A DNA stretch of 64,000 nt, from NCBI GenBank assembly GCA_018057825.1, contig JAGPCY010000001.1, positions 310,001 to 374,000 of the forward strand, written 5' to 3'. The position numbers and the translations under genes are program-made. Below, piece after piece: positions 53,354 through 61,445 of the stretch (within the stretch, counting starts at the first letter, position 1; every line of letters starts with the position of its first letter). This stretch comes from Kofleriaceae bacterium. Lineage in GTDB: Bacteria > Myxococcota_A > Polyangia > Haliangiales > Haliangiaceae. The notes under the pieces are model-generated. The model worked only from the letters and a program-made list of their open reading frames with translations, had not been told where the DNA came from and searched no databases.

Positions 53354-54223
53354 CTACTTGCCCTTGCCCTTACCCTTGCCGGCGGGGGCGGCCTCGGTCG
53401 CGCACTCGACCAGCTTGGGCTCCAGGCGGACCTCGCCCGAGCCCATCGACATCATCTCGGCGATCTCGACCTTGCCGGTCGCGATCACCTCGTCGCCGAT
53501 CTTGGCGGTGGCCTCGGCGTTGGTCGCCATCGCGCAGGTCACGGTCGGGTTGGTGTCGTCGGCCGCGGCCAGGAGCTGGATCGTCACCCACTTGTCCGAG
53601 CCCGACGACGAGGTCGACACGCCCTTGACGTGGCCGCGGACCTTCACGACCTGGCCCTTCCACTTCGAGCGCGCCGGCAGGAGGCCGCGGAAGTCGTCGA
53701 CCGTCACCGGGCTGCCGTCGGCGGGCGGGCCGGCGGCGTTCGGGTCCTCGGGCGGGCCTGGCTCGACGCCGGCGATCTTCTGGCACTCGGCGCGGTTCAT
53801 CGCCGGGCCGTCCTTGGCGACCTTCATCGGCTTCTGCACCATGCCGACGATGTCGCCGCTGGCGCCGAACTTGGTGCCGTCGGCCTTCTCGATCTCGTAG
53901 TACGCGCAGTCGTCGCCGTCGATCACCGCCCACTGGTACGAGGCGCCGTCGACCTTGGTGGCCTTGCCGAGCTGGGCCTCGGCCCGGGCCAGGCCCTCGG
54001 CCCAGGCGACGTTGCCCTTCGACCGATCGAAGAGCTGGTCGGCGCCCAGGACGCGCTCGATCGTGAGGGCGCCGGTGAAGGGCGGCGGCGGCGGCGCCGG
54101 CGGGGCCGGCTCGGCGGGCTTGGCGGGCTCGGCCGGCTTGTCCTTGGTCGCTTCGCCTTCCTTCTTCTTGCAGCCGGCCAGGGCGAGGGTGGCCAGCGCG
54201 GCGATGAACAGGGTGCGCTTCAT
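53354..54223 (-). CDS. Lipoprotein with Pro/Ala-rich linker and OB-fold-like domain
   Basis: A 289-residue lipoprotein: signal MKRTLFIAALATLALAGC (Cys18) with Lys-rich +1 region and an Ala/Pro-rich linker (about 25-48). A middle region (50-150) has conserved-looking Cys/Trp. Residues 175-275 look like an OB/tRNA-anti-type fold (GQVVKVRGHVKGVST, IGDEVIATGKVEIAEM). The Lys-Gly repeat at the C-terminus (GKGKGKGK) is unusual. No function recognised. Promoter CTGACG-17-TAGCTT-8-ATG. It is alone in its transcription unit. Confidence 0.75.
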   Translation of the reverse strand: MKRTLFIAALATLALAGCKKKEGEATKDKPAEPAKPAEPAPPAPPPPPFTGALTIERVLGADQLFDRSKGNVAWAEGLARAEAQLGKATKVDGASYQWAVIDGDDCAYYEIEKADGTKFGASGDIVGMVQKPMKVAKDGPAMNRAECQKIAGVEPGPPEDPNAAGPPADGSPVTVDDFRGLLPARSKWKGQVVKVRGHVKGVSTSSSGSDKWVTIQLLAAADDTNPTVTCAMATNAEATAKIGDEVIATGKVEIAEMMSMGSGEVRLEPKLVECATEAAPAGKGKGKGK

Positions 54224-54260
54224 GGCCGGCGAAGCTACACGAAAGCGCTACCAGCGTCAG
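54224..54260 (-). promoter_or_regulatory. Promoter of the lipoprotein gene
   Basis: CTGACG (54255-54260), 17 bp, TAGCTT (54232-54237), then 8 nt to ATG 54223; close to leaderless. Confidence 0.42.
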
Positions 54261-55402
54261 GCCATGGCGCCGCGCCGACGAAACGACGCGAAGGCGCTGG
54301 TGTAGCCGTGGACGAAGGTCTTGCCGGCTACCGGCCCGACCTCGCCGTTGCAGAAGAACCCGCCCAGCGGCACGCGACCGCGGGCCCGCGCGAAGGCGCC
54401 GCTGTCGTGGTTGGGCGCGCCGTAGAGCGCCTGGCCGCGACCGACGCATGAGAACAGGAGCGCGCCGGCCGCCGGCGCCGCCGGCTCGGCCAGGAGCTCG
54501 GCCAGATCCTCGGACGAGGTCGCGGCGTCGCGCAGGTGGAACTGCACGACCTGACCCAGCTCGACGGCGGCGGCGACCCGGAGCGCCCCGACGCCGCGAT
54601 CGCAGCCGATCAGGTTGCGGACCAGGACGTCGCGCCGCCCCAGGTGATCGCCGTCCGCGGCCAGGCCGATGAACAGCGAGTGGCGACACAGCGCGCGCTC
54701 GTGGTCCGGCAGGCTGGCGTGCAGCTCGGTCAGAACCTCGAGCGCCGGGCGTCCGTCGAGCTCGAGGATGACGTTGCCCAGGCCCTTGGTCACGAGCAGC
54801 GGCTGGCCGATCGGCTTACAGCCCTGGGCCACCACGGTGTCGACCGCGACGTCGCCATCGAGCGTGACCAGCGCGGCGCCGGCGTGGTGGCGGGCGTCGC
54901 CGACGAACAGGGTGTTGTCGCCGCGGCCGCGGCCGGTCATCCCGCCCGAGGCCAGGCCGCCGACCTTGACCGCGCTCGGCCACACCCGATCGGTCCACGC
55001 CAGCAAGCGATCGACCGGCGAGGTCATCGGGCAGGGCAGGGCGATCACCGCCCGGGCGTCGTGTTCGGGCGCCAGCCAGGCGTCGGGGTCGCCGCCGACG
55101 TGGTGGACCGCGACCTCGACCCCGGGCAGGTGGGCGGCGGTGACCGCGAGCGCTGCGCGGTGCTCGATCTCGAGGCCGCCGCCGATCGCGCCGCCGGCGG
55201 TGCAGCCGGCGATCGCGGCGCCCGGGAACTGCGCGGCCAGGTGCCGCGACAGCGCGGCGAAGCCCGGGCCGTGGTGATCGGTCACGAACACCAGCAGCAG
55301 ATCGGCGCGGGCGCCGTCGAGCTCGCGGGCCACCGCGGTCGTGACCTCGGCGCACGCGGCGTCAGTCGACGCGGTCGTGGCGATCGCCGAGGCCCAGCGC
55401 AC
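54257..55402 (-). CDS. FIST-domain sensory protein
   Basis: A 381-residue protein matching FIST N and FIST C: FVTDHHGPGFAALSRHLAAQFPGAAIAGCTAGG (given in parts), LFVGDARHHAGAALVTLDGD, QGCKPIGQPLLVTKG, and a C-terminal FIST-C with GALLFSCVGRGQALYG and PLGGFFCNGEVGP. FIST domains are thought to bind small ligands such as amino acids in signal transduction. There is no output domain, so it would act with another protein. GTG 55402 is supported by TTGTCG-16-TACGAT-6. Divergent from the MpaB-like gene. Confidence 0.9.
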   Translation of the reverse strand: MRWASAIATTASTDAACAEVTTAVARELDGARADLLLVFVTDHHGPGFAALSRHLAAQFPGAAIAGCTAGGAIGGGLEIEHRAALAVTAAHLPGVEVAVHHVGGDPDAWLAPEHDARAVIALPCPMTSPVDRLLAWTDRVWPSAVKVGGLASGGMTGRGRGDNTLFVGDARHHAGAALVTLDGDVAVDTVVAQGCKPIGQPLLVTKGLGNVILELDGRPALEVLTELHASLPDHERALCRHSLFIGLAADGDHLGRRDVLVRNLIGCDRGVGALRVAAAVELGQVVQFHLRDAATSSEDLAELLAEPAAPAAGALLFSCVGRGQALYGAPNHDSGAFARARGRVPLGGFFCNGEVGPVAGKTFVHGYTSAFASFRRRGAMA

Positions 55403-55436
55403 GCCTCGATCGTAGCCGATCGGCTCGCGGCGACAA
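55403..55436 (-). promoter_or_regulatory. Leaderless promoter of the FIST gene
   Basis: TTGTCG (55431-55436), 16 bp, TACGAT (55409-55414), then 6 nt to GTG 55402. Its -35 lies 4 bp from the divergent MpaB -35. Confidence 0.55.
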
Positions 55437-55440
55437 CGGC

Positions 55441-55474
55441 TTGACCGGCCCGGGCCGGCGCGCGACCCTCGGAT
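55441..55474 (+). promoter_or_regulatory. Leaderless promoter of the MpaB-like gene
   Basis: TTGACC (55441-55446), 17 bp, GACCCT (55464-55469), then 5 nt to GTG 55475. Confidence 0.45.
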
Positions 55475-56452
55475 GTGATCGTCTCGCGCGCCCAGCTCGA
55501 GGCCAGCCTGGCGGCGCTGTCGGCCGAGGTCGCCGAGCCGCGCGCCGGCCTGCACGGGCCGGGGAGCCCGAGCTGGCAGCTCGAGCGCGACGCCGCGATC
55601 TTCCTCGGCGGCGGCCGGGCGGCGCTGCTCCAGCTCGCCCACCCGTTCGTCGCCTACGGCGTCCACGAGCACTCGCGCACCCGCGACGACGTCGTCGGAC
55701 GGTTCCGCCGGACCTTCACCCACGTCTTCGCGATGGCCTTCGGGCCCCTCGACGACGCGGTGACCTCGGCGCGCCGCGTCCACGCGCTCCACGGCCGGGT
55801 GGTCGGCGTGCTCGGCGAGGACGCCGGGCGGTTTCCGCGCGGCACGCCCTACGCCGGCAACGACCTCGACGCCTTGACCTGGGTCTGGGCGACCCTGGTC
55901 GACTCGGTCGCGACGGTCTACGCCGCCCTCGGTCAGCCGCTGGCGCCCGCCCTGGCCGACGCGTACTACCAGGGCTCGACCCGGTTCGCGCGCCTGTTCG
56001 GCATCCCGCGCGCCCACCTGCCGGCCGACTGGCCCGGCTTCCGCGCCTTCGTCGACGCCACCGTCGGGTCGTCGACCCTGACCGTGACCGCCCCAGCGCG
56101 CGAGCTGGCTGGGTTCCTGTTCGGTGGCGCGCTCGGCGGGACGGCGCGCCTGGTGACGACCGCGCTCCTGCCGCCGTCGGTGCGCGCGCAGTACGCCCTG
56201 CCGTGGGGACGGCGCGAGCGAGCCGCCGCCGCCGCCGTGCTCGCGGGCGTGCGGGTCGCGCGGGCGATCACGCCGCGCGCGGCCTGGGACCTGCCGGCCT
56301 ACCAGGACGCTACGCGGCGCCTGCGCGGCCTGCCGCCGAGCCGCTGGAGTCGTCTGGTCGACGCCGGCCTGCAGGCGCTGGCCGGGCGAACCGCCGCGGT
56401 CGCCACTCGTACCAGGCGCACTACGCCGAGAGCGCGTCGCGCTCGACCGTGA
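55475..56452 (+). CDS. Oxygenase MpaB family protein (DUF2236)
   Basis: A 325-residue protein of the DUF2236/MpaB family: SPSWQLERDAAIFLGGGRAALLQLAHPFVAYGV (in parts), RFRRTFTHVFAMAFGPLDDAV, VHALHGRVVG, TWVWATLVDS and a helical C-terminus. MpaB-type proteins are haem-dependent oxygenases; candidate histidines are in LAHPFV and FTHVF. GTG start. The last 32 bp overlap the 3' end of the convergent carboxypeptidase-regulatory-like gene. Substrate unknown. Confidence 0.88.
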   Translation: MIVSRAQLEASLAALSAEVAEPRAGLHGPGSPSWQLERDAAIFLGGGRAALLQLAHPFVAYGVHEHSRTRDDVVGRFRRTFTHVFAMAFGPLDDAVTSARRVHALHGRVVGVLGEDAGRFPRGTPYAGNDLDALTWVWATLVDSVATVYAALGQPLAPALADAYYQGSTRFARLFGIPRAHLPADWPGFRAFVDATVGSSTLTVTAPARELAGFLFGGALGGTARLVTTALLPPSVRAQYALPWGRRERAAAAAVLAGVRVARAITPRAAWDLPAYQDATRRLRGLPPSRWSRLVDAGLQALAGRTAAVATRTRRTTPRARRARP

Positions 56453-56801
56453 GCGTGACCGCGAGGCTGCGCTGGACCGACATCGCCGGCGTGGCCCCGG
56501 CCAGCGCGTGATCGAGGGCCAAGAAGACGTACTCGCCGGGGGGCAGGGCGAAGCGGAAGACGCCGTCGCGATCGCTCTTGGCGCGGCGCAGCGGGCCGCG
56601 ATCGGCGCGGGCCGCCAGCACGGTGATGCCGGCGACCGCGTTGCCCGCCGGATCGACGACCCGCCCGGTGACCGCGGCGCCGCCGTCGGGAGTGACCTCG
56701 GTGGCGCGGCGGGGGCGGGGGACGCCGCCGGCCCAGGCCGAGGCGGGAGCCAGGGAGAGGAACGACAGCGCGATGATGGCAGCGGCTAGTACCAGGCGCA
56801 T
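56421..56801 (-). CDS. Small secreted carboxypeptidase-regulatory-like (Ig-like) protein
   Basis: A 126-residue protein with signal peptide MRLVLAAAIIALSFLSLAPA and a single CarboxypepD_reg-like beta-sandwich: VTGRVVDPAGNAVAGITVLAA, SDRDGVFRFALPPGEYVFLAL. Such domains are common in surface and TonB proteins; alone it may be a periplasmic binding module. ATG 56801 has a good ribosome site (GGAGGA, 5 nt spacing), unlike most starts here. Function unknown. Convergent overlap (32 bp) with the MpaB-like gene. Confidence 0.82.
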   Translation of the reverse strand: MRLVLAAAIIALSFLSLAPASAWAGGVPRPRRATEVTPDGGAAVTGRVVDPAGNAVAGITVLAARADRGPLRRAKSDRDGVFRFALPPGEYVFLALDHALAGATPAMSVQRSLAVTLTVERDALSA

Positions 56802-56966
56802 GAGTTCCTCCAGCGGTCGGCGAATCCAGGCGGGATGAGCACGCGGCATGCCGCCCCGTCTGGGTGGCTAGACCCGCGAACCCTGGTCGCGGTTGCATGG
56901 GGATCGTGCCAGGGCGACACGTCGCACCGCGGTCGCACCTGTCACAGTGTCGCGGGAGCGACACGG

Positions 56967-57096
56967 GAGGCGGAGGCGGCGGCGGAGGCCGAGACCGAGG
57001 CCGAGACCGAGGCCGAGGCCGAGACCGAGACCGAGGCCGAGTCCGAGACCGAGACCGAGGCCGAGACCGAGTCCGAACCCGAGGCTGTGGCCGAGG
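56967..57096. repeat. Hexamer array, GAGNCC on plus strand
   Basis: An array with GAGACC, GAGGCC, GAGTCC units (some GGAGGC), running to the stop codon of the sigma-54 activator on the minus strand. It reads CTCGGN in that gene's sense strand. Confidence 0.88.
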
Positions 57097-57097
57097 T

Positions 57098-58486
57098 CTA
57101 GCGGAACTTCTCGGGGTCGATGCTGAACCGCTTCACCCAGCGCTGGATCTGCTTGCGGTCCTTGTTCATGGCGCGTGCGATCGCGCTGATGTTGCCGCGG
57201 TGATCGCGCATCGCCGCGCACAGCGAGTCGCGCAGGGCCTCGTCGGCCGGGGTGAGCGGCGCGTTGCGCGCGGTCCCCGGCGGACGGCCCGAGCGGACCG
57301 CGTCCGGCAGGTGGCTGGCCAGGACCGGGGTCACGCCCGCCAGCACCGCGGCCGTCGTCAGGGCCTGCTCGAGCTCGCGGACGTTGAGCGGCCAGACGTA
57401 GCGGAACAGGAGGCGCGCCGCGTCGAGGTCGAGGCCGACCGCCTCGGCTGGGAAGTGCTTGTCGTAGAGCGCGCCGATGAGGATGCCGAGATCCGGGCGG
57501 CGATCCGACAGCGGTGGCACCGTGATCCGGAAGCCGGCCAGGCGCGCGAACAGGTCGTGGCGGAACCGGCCGTCGGCGATCATCTCGTCGAGATCGCGGT
57601 GGGTGGCGGCGATGATGCGGACGTCGACCGCGACCGGGCGCGTGCCGCCGACCGGCGTGACCTCGCGCTCCTGCAGGACCCGCAGGAGCGCGGCCTGCGA
57701 CGCCGCCGGCAGGTCGCCGATCTCGTCGAGGAAGAGCGTGCCCTTGTCGGCGGCGCGGACCAGGCCGGCGTGGTCGGCGTGGGCGCCCGAGAACGCGCCC
57801 TTCTTGTGGCCGAACAGCTCGCTCTCGATCAGGTTGTCGGGCAGCGCGCCGCAGTTGACCGCGACGAACTCGCCGTCGCGGCCCGACAGCGCATGGGCGG
57901 CCCGGGCCAGGACCTCCTTGCCGGTGCCGCTGTCGCCCTCGACGAGGATCGACACCGCGGAGCTGGCGACCTGGCGGAGCCGGGCCAGATCGCGCCCGTA
58001 CTCGGGGATGAGCGTCGCCATCCCGACGTGGGGCACGCCGTCGCGCTCGAGATCGACGATCGCCGGATCGTGCTCGCCCAGCGGCAGGCGCTCGCAGAAC
58101 ACGAACAGCGTGTGGCCCAGCTCGATCAGATCGCCGTCGGCCAGGACCGAGCGCTTGGTCGGCATGCCGTTGACGAAGGTGCCGTTCTTCGACTCGGTGT
58201 CGGTCAGGATCCAGCGGCCGAACGACGGCTCGATCCGCGCGTGACGCGACGACATCCAGCGATCGGGCACCTTCACCACCAGCTCGGTGCCGACCCGCTC
58301 GGCCCGGCGCTCGGCGCCGCGGCCGACCACCACCGCGCCGACCTCGCCCAGATCGTAGCGCGCCGACAGCGCGCGCGGCCGCTGGCACTCGAGGGCGAGC
58401 ACCAGCGCTGGCCGCAGCCGGGTGGCGTCGGCCCGAGGGCCGGCGTCCTCGGCCAGAGAGAGGGTCGCCCCGAGCGTATCGACCAT
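57098..58486 (-). CDS. Sigma-54-dependent transcriptional activator with FHA domain
   Basis: A 462-residue regulator. An FHA domain (about 45-130) binds phospho-Thr (R-x-x-S-S-R-H-A-R-I region; SKNGTFVNG). The sigma-54 AAA+ domain (about 145-375) has Walker A GDSGTGKE, a sigma-54 contact loop GAFSGA (the usual is GAFTGA), Walker [12 protein letters not shown], and the arginine-finger region [11 protein letters not shown] Fis-type HTH (about 415-455: [20 protein letters not shown]) ends it. FHA-sigma-54 activators are abundant in myxobacteria and are controlled by Ser/Thr kinases. ATG 58486 is favoured by TAAGAT 7 nt upstream; 58495 is an alternative. Confidence 0.93.
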   Translation of the reverse strand: MVDTLGATLSLAEDAGPRADATRLRPALVLALECQRPRALSARYDLGEVGAVVVGRGAERRAERVGTELVVKVPDRWMSSRHARIEPSFGRWILTDTESKNGTFVNGMPTKRSVLADGDLIELGHTLFVFCERLPLGEHDPAIVDLERDGVPHVGMATLIPEYGRDLARLRQVASSAVSILVEGDSGTGKEVLARAAHALSGRDGEFVAVNCGALPDNLIESELFGHKKGAFSGAHADHAGLVRAADKGTLFLDEIGDLPAASQAALLRVLQEREVTPVGGTRPVAVDVRIIAATHRDLDEMIADGRFRHDLFARLAGFRITVPPLSDRRPDLGILIGALYDKHFPAEAVGLDLDAARLLFRYVWPLNVRELEQALTTAAVLAGVTPVLASHLPDAVRSGRPPGTARNAPLTPADEALRDSLCAAMRDHRGNISAIARAMNKDRKQIQRWVKRFSIDPEKFR

Positions 58487-58499
58487 CGGCCTCATCTTA
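58487..58499 (-). promoter_or_regulatory. -10-like TAAGAT for leaderless sigma-54 activator
   Basis: TAAGAT (58494-58499) ends 7 nt before ATG 58486. Direct repeats AAGTTG at 58503 and 58515 precede it. Confidence 0.37.
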
Positions 58500-58525
58500 G
58501 CCAAGTTGAACCGAAGTTGCGGCCC

Positions 58526-58545
58526 CGCGATTCCCGCGAATCGCG
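58526..58545. promoter_or_regulatory. Inverted repeat upstream of the sigma-54 activator
   Basis: CGCGATTC and GAATCGCG arms separated by 4 bp, 40-60 bp upstream of the start. It is a candidate operator, perhaps for autoregulation. Confidence 0.42.
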
Positions 58546-58600
58546 CCCCGGCGACTTTCCGCGAGATCGCCCGGGGGCAGCGCCCGCCGGCCGCGCGCGG

Positions 58601-60502
58601 TCACCACCGCCGGGTGACGGTGGCGCCGGCGGTGCGGCCCGCCGACGGCACCCGGTACCGCACGTCGTAGCGGGCGTCGAGCGCGTCGGTGAGCTGGCCG
58701 GTCACCAGCCAGCCGCCCCAGGTGGCGCTGGCCGACAGGTCGAGGCTGGCATGAGCCGGCAGCCACTGGCCGCGATCGAGGCGCCGACCCAGCACGCGCA
58801 GTCGCACCTCGGTCCACAGCGGTCGCAGCGGTCGGGTCGCCAGGTAGACGTGACCGCGATGGCGGGCCAGGAAGTCGAGGGGCTCGTCGGCGGTGTCGTC
58901 CTGGGCCTCGACGAAGCTGTAGGCCAGGCCGCCCTCGAGGCGGCCGCCCTTGCCCCAGGTCGCGGTGGCGTCGAGGCCGGCCAGGGTCAGCGCGCCGGTG
59001 TTGGTGAAGGTCTGGGTCGCCGGGTCGTTCTTGATCAGGCCGTCGCTGGCCCGGACCCAGGCCGCCGACGCCACCTCAAGGCCGGCGCCACCCAGCTCGA
59101 CCTTGACCTCGACGAAGTCGTTCTGCTCGTCGGTCAGCTCGGCGCCCGGCGCGGCCCGGTAGCGCTCGCGCAGGGTCGGCAGCCGGCCCTTGCGCGCCAC
59201 CGTCGCGGTCACGCTCGCGTGGCGATCGAGGGCGAAGCGCGCGGTCAGCTTGGCCTCGGGGCGGACCGGTCCGTCGACCGCGATCGGCACCGCCAAGCCA
59301 AGCGCGCCGTCGAGCCGGACCCGCGGGGTCTCGAGCTGACCGCCGGCCGCGACCTCGGCCACCGTCGAGCGGCCCCGGGTCACGCCGCTCAGATCCTCGA
59401 CCCGCGCCGCCTCGGTGTCGAGGTGGAGGGCGGCGATCGCGCGGGTCCGCGGGCCGAGGCCGCGGGTGGCGATCGCCCCGAACCCGGCGCGGTTGGCGCG
59501 CAGATCTTCCTCGGCGGTCGGCGTGGTCAGGGTCGGATCGCGGAAGAACGAGGTCGCGCGGGTGGTGCCGTGGGCGTAGGCGTTGGCCAGGAGCTGCCAC
59601 CGTCCGCGGGTCAGATCGAGCTGGCCGCTGGCCCGCCCGGTGACCTCGCGATCGATCCGCGTCAGATCGACCGTGCCCTCGTCGGCCGGCGGCACGACGT
59701 AGCCGCGCACCAGGCCGAAGCCGTCGACCACCACCCGGCGTCGACCGGCCCGGTGCTCGAGGCGCAGCGCCGCCGACGCGCTCTGGCGATCCTCGTCGAC
59801 CGAGGTCATCCCCGGCAGGGCGAAGGTGGTCGCGCCCAGCTCGCCGGCAGCCGAGGCGCGCACCGCCCAGGTGTCGGTCACGGCGTGGCGCCCGGTGACC
59901 GCGACGCCGCCGCCCGGCGCGGTCGCGGCGTTGGCGCGGGCCACCAGCTCGGCGGCGCCGATCGCGTCGGTGGTGTGCAGCTCGATCACGCCGCCCGGCC
60001 CACCGGCGCCGTCGATCGGCGAGGCCGGCGTGGTGGCGACCCGGAGCTGCGCCAGGTCGGTGGCTGGCAGGCTCGCCAGATCGAAGTTGCCGTAGAACGG
60101 ATCGTCGACCGCGACGCCGTCGATCAGGAGCTTGACCGCGCTGCGCCGGGCGCCGCGCACGTCGATCTGGCGGCCGCCGCGCCCGGCCTCGCGGACGGTG
60201 ACGTCGGGCACCAACGCCAGGGCGGCGGCGACGTCGGTGACCCCGCGCCGGGCCAGCTCGGCCCGCTCGAGCCGCGGGGTGGTGTCGCGATCGAAGGGCT
60301 TGTCGGGGCGCTCGTCCCAGATCTCGATCATCTCGGCCTCGGCCAGGGCCAGAGCGGTCGCGAGATCGATCGTCTCGACGTCGGGATCGCGGGCCTCGGC
60401 TGGCGCCGGCGCGGGCGGGGTGGGGGCGGGAGCGTCGGCGGCGACCGGTCCAGACCCCAGGCCCAGGGCCAGCCCGACCAGCAGACGCGCGCGCGCGGTC
60501 AC
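58601..60502 (-). CDS. TonB-dependent outer-membrane receptor
   Basis: A 633-residue receptor with a signal peptide (RLLVGLALGLGSGPVAADA), an Ala-Pro linker and a TonB-box-like EMIEIWDERPDKP near residue 58. The plug (about 70-190) has QIDVRGARRSAVKLLIDGVAV and GGPGGVIELHT. The barrel (about 200-633) ends in a W (TVTRRW), as an outer-membrane C-terminus does. At 633 residues it is on the short side for a TBDR but complete. GTG start. The substrate is unknown. It lies 31 bp after Ku on the same strand. Confidence 0.9.
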   Translation of the reverse strand: MTARARLLVGLALGLGSGPVAADAPAPTPPAPAPAEARDPDVETIDLATALALAEAEMIEIWDERPDKPFDRDTTPRLERAELARRGVTDVAAALALVPDVTVREAGRGGRQIDVRGARRSAVKLLIDGVAVDDPFYGNFDLASLPATDLAQLRVATTPASPIDGAGGPGGVIELHTTDAIGAAELVARANAATAPGGGVAVTGRHAVTDTWAVRASAAGELGATTFALPGMTSVDEDRQSASAALRLEHRAGRRRVVVDGFGLVRGYVVPPADEGTVDLTRIDREVTGRASGQLDLTRGRWQLLANAYAHGTTRATSFFRDPTLTTPTAEEDLRANRAGFGAIATRGLGPRTRAIAALHLDTEAARVEDLSGVTRGRSTVAEVAAGGQLETPRVRLDGALGLAVPIAVDGPVRPEAKLTARFALDRHASVTATVARKGRLPTLRERYRAAPGAELTDEQNDFVEVKVELGGAGLEVASAAWVRASDGLIKNDPATQTFTNTGALTLAGLDATATWGKGGRLEGGLAYSFVEAQDDTADEPLDFLARHRGHVYLATRPLRPLWTEVRLRVLGRRLDRGQWLPAHASLDLSASATWGGWLVTGQLTDALDARYDVRYRVPSAGRTAGATVTRRW

Positions 60503-60533
60503 GACGCTCGGTCCTTGCGATCGCCGTGCCGGC

Positions 60534-61391
60534 TCACGCCGACTTCTTGCGCGGCTTCTTCTTGGCCTGGGCCACCTCGCCGTCGTCGACCGCCGCCAGG
60601 GCCGGGGCCGCGGCGCCGCCGGCCATCCCCAACGACGCCTTGAGCGCCTCCATCAGGTCGATGATCTTGCCCTGCGGGGCCTCGGGCGCGGCGGTGATCT
60701 CCTGACCGTCGATCTTGCCCTGGATCAGCTCCAGCATCCGGCCCTTGACCTCGTCCTTGTACTTGGCGCCGTCGAAGCTCGCGACCGTGATCTGCGAGAT
60801 GATCTGGCGCGCGAGCTGGAGCTCGTTGGGCTTGGCCTCGGGCAGGTCGGGCATCGGCACCTCGGCCCAGGCCTTGACCTCGTCGGCGTAGCGGAGCTGG
60901 TGCATGATCAGGCCGTTCTGGTACGGGCGGACCGCGACCATGTACTGCTTGCCGCGGGCCGAGTACGACGCGATGCCGATGAGCCCGCTCTCGACCATGG
61001 CCTGCGCGATCAGGCGGTAGGCGCGCTCGCCGCCCTTGTCGGGCCCCAGGTAGTAGGACTTCTCGAACAAGAGCGGATCGACCGACTCGGCCGGGACGAA
61101 CTCCTTCAGGTCGACGGTGTTGGTGGCGACCGCGTCGAGGGCCTTCAGCTCCTCGGCGGTCAGGACCACGTACTGCCCCTTGGTGAACTCGTAGCCCTTC
61201 ACCATCTGATCGCGCTCGACGACCTCGCCGTCCTTGGTGCAGATGTACTGCTGCTTCAAGCGCGAGCCGCAGGCGCCGTGCAGCATGTTGAACGAGACGT
61301 CCGAGCCGCTCTCGGAGGTGGTGTAGAGCTTGGTCGGGATCGAGACCAGGCCGAAGGAGATGGTGGCGGTCCCGATGGCGCGTGCCGGCAT
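60534..61391 (-). CDS. ku: Ku protein, non-homologous end joining
   Basis: A 285-residue bacterial Ku homodimer that binds DNA ends and recruits LigD. The family start is ARAIGTATISFGLVSIPTKLY; KGYEFTKGQYVVL, DPLLFEKSYYLGPDKGG and MVAVRPYQNGLIMHQLRYADEV follow. The C-terminus is Lys-rich (KKKPRKKS), a DNA-binding extension. It is divergent from ligD with only 54 bp between. TATCAT lies 6 nt before the ATG. Size and motifs fit bacterial Ku. Confidence 0.96.
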   Translation of the reverse strand: MPARAIGTATISFGLVSIPTKLYTTSESGSDVSFNMLHGACGSRLKQQYICTKDGEVVERDQMVKGYEFTKGQYVVLTAEELKALDAVATNTVDLKEFVPAESVDPLLFEKSYYLGPDKGGERAYRLIAQAMVESGLIGIASYSARGKQYMVAVRPYQNGLIMHQLRYADEVKAWAEVPMPDLPEAKPNELQLARQIISQITVASFDGAKYKDEVKGRMLELIQGKIDGQEITAAPEAPQGKIIDLMEALKASLGMAGGAAAPALAAVDDGEVAQAKKKPRKKSA

Positions 61392-61403
61392 GGCGCTATG
61401 ATA
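61392..61403 (-). promoter_or_regulatory. -10-like TATCAT for leaderless ku
   Basis: TATCAT (61398-61403) ends 6 nt before ATG 61391; it overlaps GCTATGATAGC, an 11-bp dyad (61395-61405). A clear -35 was not found. Confidence 0.42.
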
Positions 61404-61445
61404 GCGGCCCGCCGCGGGGTCTCGCCAGATCACGCGCCTGCGCAG

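Noticed and set aside
56864-60643. Long plus-strand ORF (1259 codons) over 56.9-60.6 kb
   Set aside because: Antisense to the sigma-54 activator and TonB receptor; composition typical of a shadow frame.
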